A DNA stretch of 10,130 bases from Psychroflexus sp. (GTDB lineage Bacteria; Bacteroidota; Bacteroidia; Flavobacteriales; Flavobacteriaceae): assembly GCA_003565575.1 (NCBI GenBank), contig PXBV01000393.1, positions 1-10,130 of the forward strand, in the 5' to 3' direction. The notes under the pieces were generated by a model. The model was not told where the DNA came from. It was given only the letters and a program-made list of their open reading frames with translations, and ran no database searches. How positions within the stretch are numbered: position 1 is the first letter of the stretch; each line of letters starts with the position of its first letter. Positions 7,342 to 10,130 of this stretch are shown piece after piece. The position numbers and the translations under genes were made by a program.

Positions 7342-8179
7342 ACTTTTAATTCTATCACTTGTATTGAGTTTGAGTGTGGTTTTTAAATCACAGGCTCAAG
7401 GCATGGAAAATACTCCCAAAAAAGCTAAAACCCTTCTGGCAGAAGCAGAATCTAACAGAAGTAACTTCCCTGTTTCTGAAGCTAAAATAAGAAAGGCTAA
7501 AGCCTTGGATCAAGGCAATTCCAATATAAGCTTCAACTTTGGTAATTTGTATATTGAAAATAACGAATTAGATTCGGCTAGACTCAGATTGATAGAGTCT
7601 ATAGAAAGTACAGATGATAAATCCTTGAAACACAAAAGTTACCACAATCTTGGTAATATAATGATGGAAGAAGAACAATACCAAATGGCTGTAGATGCCT
7701 ATAAAGATGCGCTTCGTAACAATCCTACAGATGAAGAAACCCGGTACAACCTAGCTTATGCTAAGTCTAAACTGGAAGACGAAAAGAATGACGATAACCA
7801 AGATGGGGACGATAATGAAAATGAAAACCAAGACCAAAGTGAAGACGAACAAGATAGTGATGACGACGGCGATGGTGAAAACGAAGATCAAGATGAAGGC
7901 GACCAAAACGAAGATCAAGACGATAGCCAAGGAGATGAGAACGAGAGTGAAGAGGATGAAAAAGATAATGATGGAAACAAAGATCAAGATGAAAAAGAAG
8001 GTGATGGAGGTGAAGATCAGCAACAACCTCAACAGCCTCAGAACCAGGAAGGAAAAATTTCTCCAGAGCAGATGCAACGTTTGCTAGAAGCAATAGAAAA
8101 TCAAGAAAAAGATATTCAAGAAAAGCTGAATGCAGAAAAAGCACAAGGCCAAAAAACAAAATCAGGAAAAGATTGGTAA
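7319..8179 (+). CDS. batC: BatC, exported TPR protein with hyperacidic tail
   Basis: The 286-residue product has a signal peptide (core LLILSLVLSLSVVF, cleavage near AQA/AQG, residue ~27). TPR-like helices follow: residues ~70-95 (ISFNFGNLYIENNELDSARLRL in part) and a clear repeat at ~108-141 (NLGNIMMEEEQY, AVDAYKDALRNNPTDEE). Residues ~153-233 are almost only Asp, Glu, Asn, Gln, Gly, Lys and Ser, then comes a Gln/Pro stretch (QQQPQQPQNQ). The C-terminus ISPEQMQRLLEAIENQEKDIQEK and final GKDW fit the conserved BatC end. The acidic tract contains DxDxDG-like runs (DSDDDGDG), so calcium binding is possible but not shown. A second in-frame ATG at 7331 gives the signal peptide start MKSKLL and reduces the overlap with batB from 23 to 11 bp; either start is possible. 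batD begins one base after the stop. Confidence 0.88.
   Translation: MNEKMKSKLLILSLVLSLSVVFKSQAQGMENTPKKAKTLLAEAESNRSNFPVSEAKIRKAKALDQGNSNISFNFGNLYIENNELDSARLRLIESIESTDDKSLKHKSYHNLGNIMMEEEQYQMAVDAYKDALRNNPTDEETRYNLAYAKSKLEDEKNDDNQDGDDNENENQDQSEDEQDSDDDGDGENEDQDEGDQNEDQDDSQGDENESEEDEKDNDGNKDQDEKEGDGGEDQQQPQQPQNQEGKISPEQMQRLLEAIENQEKDIQEKLNAEKAQGQKTKSGKDW
7878..7920 (+). repeat. 16-bp direct repeat inside the acidic tract of batC
   Basis: AAAACGAAGATCAAGA occurs exactly at 7878-7893 and again at 7905-7920, a spacing of 27 bp (nine codons), so a slip between copies would keep the reading frame. Both copies encode Asn-Glu-Asp-Gln-Asp. A related 13-mer, AGATCAAGATGAA, is found at 7885-7897 and again at 7981-7993. 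Confidence 0.8.
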
Positions 8180-8180
8180 A

Positions 8181-9938
8181 ATGAAAACAACTATCGTTTT
8201 ATTGGTTTTTTTGTGGAGTAGCCTCTCTTTTGCACAGGTGTCTTTTACCTCCGAGGCTAGTAGATCCAAGCTTGGCATCAATGAACGCTTGAAAGTAGAA
8301 TTCAAGGTGGATGCCAATGGAGATAACTTTAAACCACCAGCCTTCAATGGATTAAAATTGATTGGAGGTCCACAGCAAAATATTTCTCAGCATTACATTA
8401 ATGGAAAAAGCTCTTTCCAAAAATCTTATACATACTTTTTTCAACCAGAGAAACGAGGAAACATCACTATTGGGCAAGCAGAAATTACTGTAAATGGTGA
8501 GGTATATAAAACTTCTCCTATAGAGATAGAAGTGACAGCTGCTGTAGATAATCCAAACCAATCCAGAGCTGTAGCAGAGGCAGGTAGTGGTATCCATCTA
8601 GTTGCTGAGGTTAGCAAATCTAAACCTTTTTTAAACGAAGGTATTTATGTAGTCTATAAACTCTATTTGAGTCCAACAGTAAGCATCAGAAACTGGAGGC
8701 CATTAGATGACCCCAAATTTGAAGGGTTTTGGAGCCAAAATATCAACATAGAACAGTTAGAATTAAAAGAAGGAGAATTTGGAGGTCAACCATACCGATA
8801 TGTAGAATTAAGAAAAACGGTGTTATATCCACAAAAAACAGGTGAACTTAAAATAGAACCCTTGTCTTTATCTGTTTCTGTGGAAGTCCCAACAGATAGG
8901 AGAGATTTTTTTGGTAGGCGCATGTATGATGTGGTTGAGAAAAACTTTTCTGCTAACACAAGGACTATAGATGTGCAACCACTTCCAGAAGAAGGTAAAC
9001 CTATAGACTTTTCTGGAGCAGTAGGAGAATTTGAATTTAATGTAAGTACCAATAAAAAAGAACTTGATGCTCAAAATTCTCTAGAAATAACATCAGAAGT
9101 AAAAGGAAGAGGAAATTTAAAATTATTTAATCTTCCAAAAATTCAAACTCCATCATCATTTGAAGTTTATGATCCAGAGCGAAAAGAAAATATCAGGACA
9201 ACAAGTCTTGGGATGAGAGGAAGTCTTTCAGAAAAATATACCGTCATTCCTGAGTTTAAAGGTGAATTTATAATTCCTTCAACCTCTTTTTCTTTTTTTA
9301 ATCCTAGAACAAAATCCTACGAGACCCTGAAGTCCAACCCTATTACAATACAAGTTAATTCTGGTCCAGAACGTCCTCAAGAATCTCAAGCTGTAGCTTC
9401 TAGTGGTACTAATAGAGCTCAAAATGTTATTAACTCTAAAACCAATTTCAATTTTATTAAATTAAAAAGTAAGCTAGAGGAAAAAAATCAAACTCAGTTT
9501 TTTCAATCTCCTTTGTATTGGACACTCTTTTTTATTCCACTTTTAAGCATACCGTTTATGCTCATATTTGGTAAAGTTCAAAATAGAGAGATAGACCAAA
9601 ATCAAGTCTTGCTCAAAAGAGCTAATAAATTAGCCAAAAGGTACTTATCTGAAGCTAAAAAGAATATAGGAAACTCTAAAGCTTTTTATGAATCTTTGGA
9701 AAGAGCTTTACACAATTACATGAAAGCAAGCCTAAAAATTCAAACTTTGGACATGCAAAAAGATAAAATTGAAAGTTTACTTATCAGCAAAGGGGCTTCA
9801 AATGAAACAACGCAAAAATTTATAGGCATTCTAGAAACTTGTGAACTTGCTAGATATACCCCTACAGTAACTGATGATATGAAAAATGATTTTGACCAAG
9901 CGGCCAAGGTTATTTCTGAAATAGATAAAGAAGTTTAA
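8181..9938 (+). CDS. batD: BatD, exported multi-domain membrane protein
   Basis: With the ATG at 8181 the product is 585 residues and starts with a standard signal peptide (core TIVLLVFLWSSLSF, cleavage after FAQ, residue 19). An in-frame ATG at 8130 would add 17 lysine- and glutamine-rich residues in front, overlap batC by 50 bp and spoil the signal peptide, so I reject it. Residues 20-430 are beta-rich and periplasmic, with repeated Ig-like units: the N-terminal VSFTSEASRSKLGINERLKVEF, the segment GIYVVYKLYLSPTVSIRNWRP, and a third unit near residue 300 (LEITSEVKGRGNL). One TM lies at ~443-465 (LYWTLFFIPLLSIPFMLIFG). A cytoplasmic helical tail follows, with FYESLERALHNYMKASLKIQ and ILETCELARYTPT. 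This is the PF13584 (BatD) arrangement. The gene follows batC by one base and precedes batE by one base. BatD is thought to connect the complex across the membrane. Confidence 0.92.
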   Translation: MKTTIVLLVFLWSSLSFAQVSFTSEASRSKLGINERLKVEFKVDANGDNFKPPAFNGLKLIGGPQQNISQHYINGKSSFQKSYTYFFQPEKRGNITIGQAEITVNGEVYKTSPIEIEVTAAVDNPNQSRAVAEAGSGIHLVAEVSKSKPFLNEGIYVVYKLYLSPTVSIRNWRPLDDPKFEGFWSQNINIEQLELKEGEFGGQPYRYVELRKTVLYPQKTGELKIEPLSLSVSVEVPTDRRDFFGRRMYDVVEKNFSANTRTIDVQPLPEEGKPIDFSGAVGEFEFNVSTNKKELDAQNSLEITSEVKGRGNLKLFNLPKIQTPSSFEVYDPERKENIRTTSLGMRGSLSEKYTVIPEFKGEFIIPSTSFSFFNPRTKSYETLKSNPITIQVNSGPERPQESQAVASSGTNRAQNVINSKTNFNFIKLKSKLEEKNQTQFFQSPLYWTLFFIPLLSIPFMLIFGKVQNREIDQNQVLLKRANKLAKRYLSEAKKNIGNSKAFYESLERALHNYMKASLKIQTLDMQKDKIESLLISKGASNETTQKFIGILETCELARYTPTVTDDMKNDFDQAAKVISEIDKEV

Positions 9939-9939
9939 C

Positions 9940-10130
9940 ATGAAACTCTACACTTACATACTCTTTGTTTTTACCTGTGGTTTTGGGTTTTCTCAACCCG
10001 ATATCACTTTTGAAAAAGCTAATTTAGCTTACACGGATGAAAAGTTTGACGAAGCCATCAACCTGTACAGCTCTATTTTAGATGAAGGCTATGTTTCTTC
10101 TGAGTTGTATTTCAATCTTGGTAATGCGTA
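9940..10130 (+). CDS. batE: BatE, TPR protein, N-terminal part (3' end outside window)
   Basis: This gene begins one base after the batD stop and runs off the right edge after 63 codons and two bases. It starts with a signal peptide (MKLYTYILFVFTCGFGFSQ, cleavage near residue 19). The mature part opens with a TPR: FEKANLAYTDEKFDEAINLYSSILDEGYVSSELYFNLGNAY, where A-N-x-A-Y, A-I-x-x-Y and the following L-Y-F-N-L-G-N-A-Y are the usual BatE first repeats. BatE proteins normally continue with more TPR units, membrane helices and a C-terminal SH3-like domain, none of which can be seen here. Position after batD and the sequence together make the call firm. Confidence 0.88.
   Translation, partial: MKLYTYILFVFTCGFGFSQPDITFEKANLAYTDEKFDEAINLYSSILDEGYVSSELYFNLGNA

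Noticed and set aside
7758..8159. Long open frames overlapping the acidic part of batC: a Lys/Thr/Met-rich one on the + strand and a His/Leu-rich and an Ile/Val/Phe-rich one on the - strand.
   Set aside because: They follow automatically from the purine-rich GAx/AAx codons of the acidic tract, which leave few stops in the other frames. None has family features, and BatC explains the region.
8130..8180. An upstream ATG extending BatD by 17 residues.
   Set aside because: It overlaps the conserved BatC C-terminus and places a lysine/glutamine-rich stretch ahead of a good signal peptide. The ATG at 8181, one base after the batC stop, fits the operon spacing.
1..10130. Search by eye for mobile elements, phage genes, CRISPR arrays or tRNA/rRNA genes.
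   Set aside because: The strand is uniform, the genes belong to one conserved operon plus envelope genes, base composition looks even apart from the batC tract, and no regularly spaced repeats or RNA-like sequence were found.

Overview
The window is AT-rich DNA carrying one strand of closely packed genes, all on the + strand. The gene families and order, the lack of Shine-Dalgarno sequences before the starts, the signal peptides ending in Ala-Gln or Ser-Gln, and the hyperacidic BatC all point to a member of the Bacteroidota, most likely a flavobacterium (Flavobacteriaceae). I saw no RNA genes, insertion sequences, CRISPR arrays or other mobile-element traces.

Layout. Positions 1-1553 hold an envelope-biogenesis pair: the 3' end of a DUF4292 (LolA-like lipoprotein family) gene overlapping by one base an EnvC-type murein hydrolase activator with a degenerate LytM/M23 domain. 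A 140-bp gap (1554-1693) follows. It contains the only plausible promoter region of the window, a perfect 7-bp inverted repeat and three 8-bp imperfect tandem repeats that run directly into the next start codon.

From 1694 to the right edge lies the Bacteroidota 'bat' (Bacteroides aerotolerance) operon: moxR AAA+ ATPase, DUF58 protein, a 547-residue two-TM BatD-like protein, batA, batB, batC, batD and the first 63 codons of batE. Apart from the 81-bp gap between moxR and the DUF58 gene, the genes are 0-6 bp apart or overlap, which suggests one transcript with translational coupling.

How the genes may work together. MoxR ATPases are thought to act as chaperone-like remodelers of von Willebrand A (VWA) proteins. 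Here the candidate VWA partners are the soluble DUF58 protein and the membrane-anchored BatA and BatB. BatC and BatE bring TPR modules, and BatD and its 547-residue relative bring exported Ig-like regions, a membrane helix and cytoplasmic helical modules. The likely picture is an inner-membrane complex linking a cytoplasmic AAA+ motor to periplasmic domains. Its biochemical function is not settled: aerotolerance was inferred from Bacteroides fragilis mutants, and other species show other phenotypes.

The points most worth a second look are the 547-residue protein (paralogous to BatD, with an extra TM and an unassigned C-terminal domain), an Asp-to-Glu change at the third MIDAS position of BatB, the loss of all visible zinc ligands in the EnvC-like protein, and the repeat-rich leader before moxR. 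The operon itself is a known type, not a new system.
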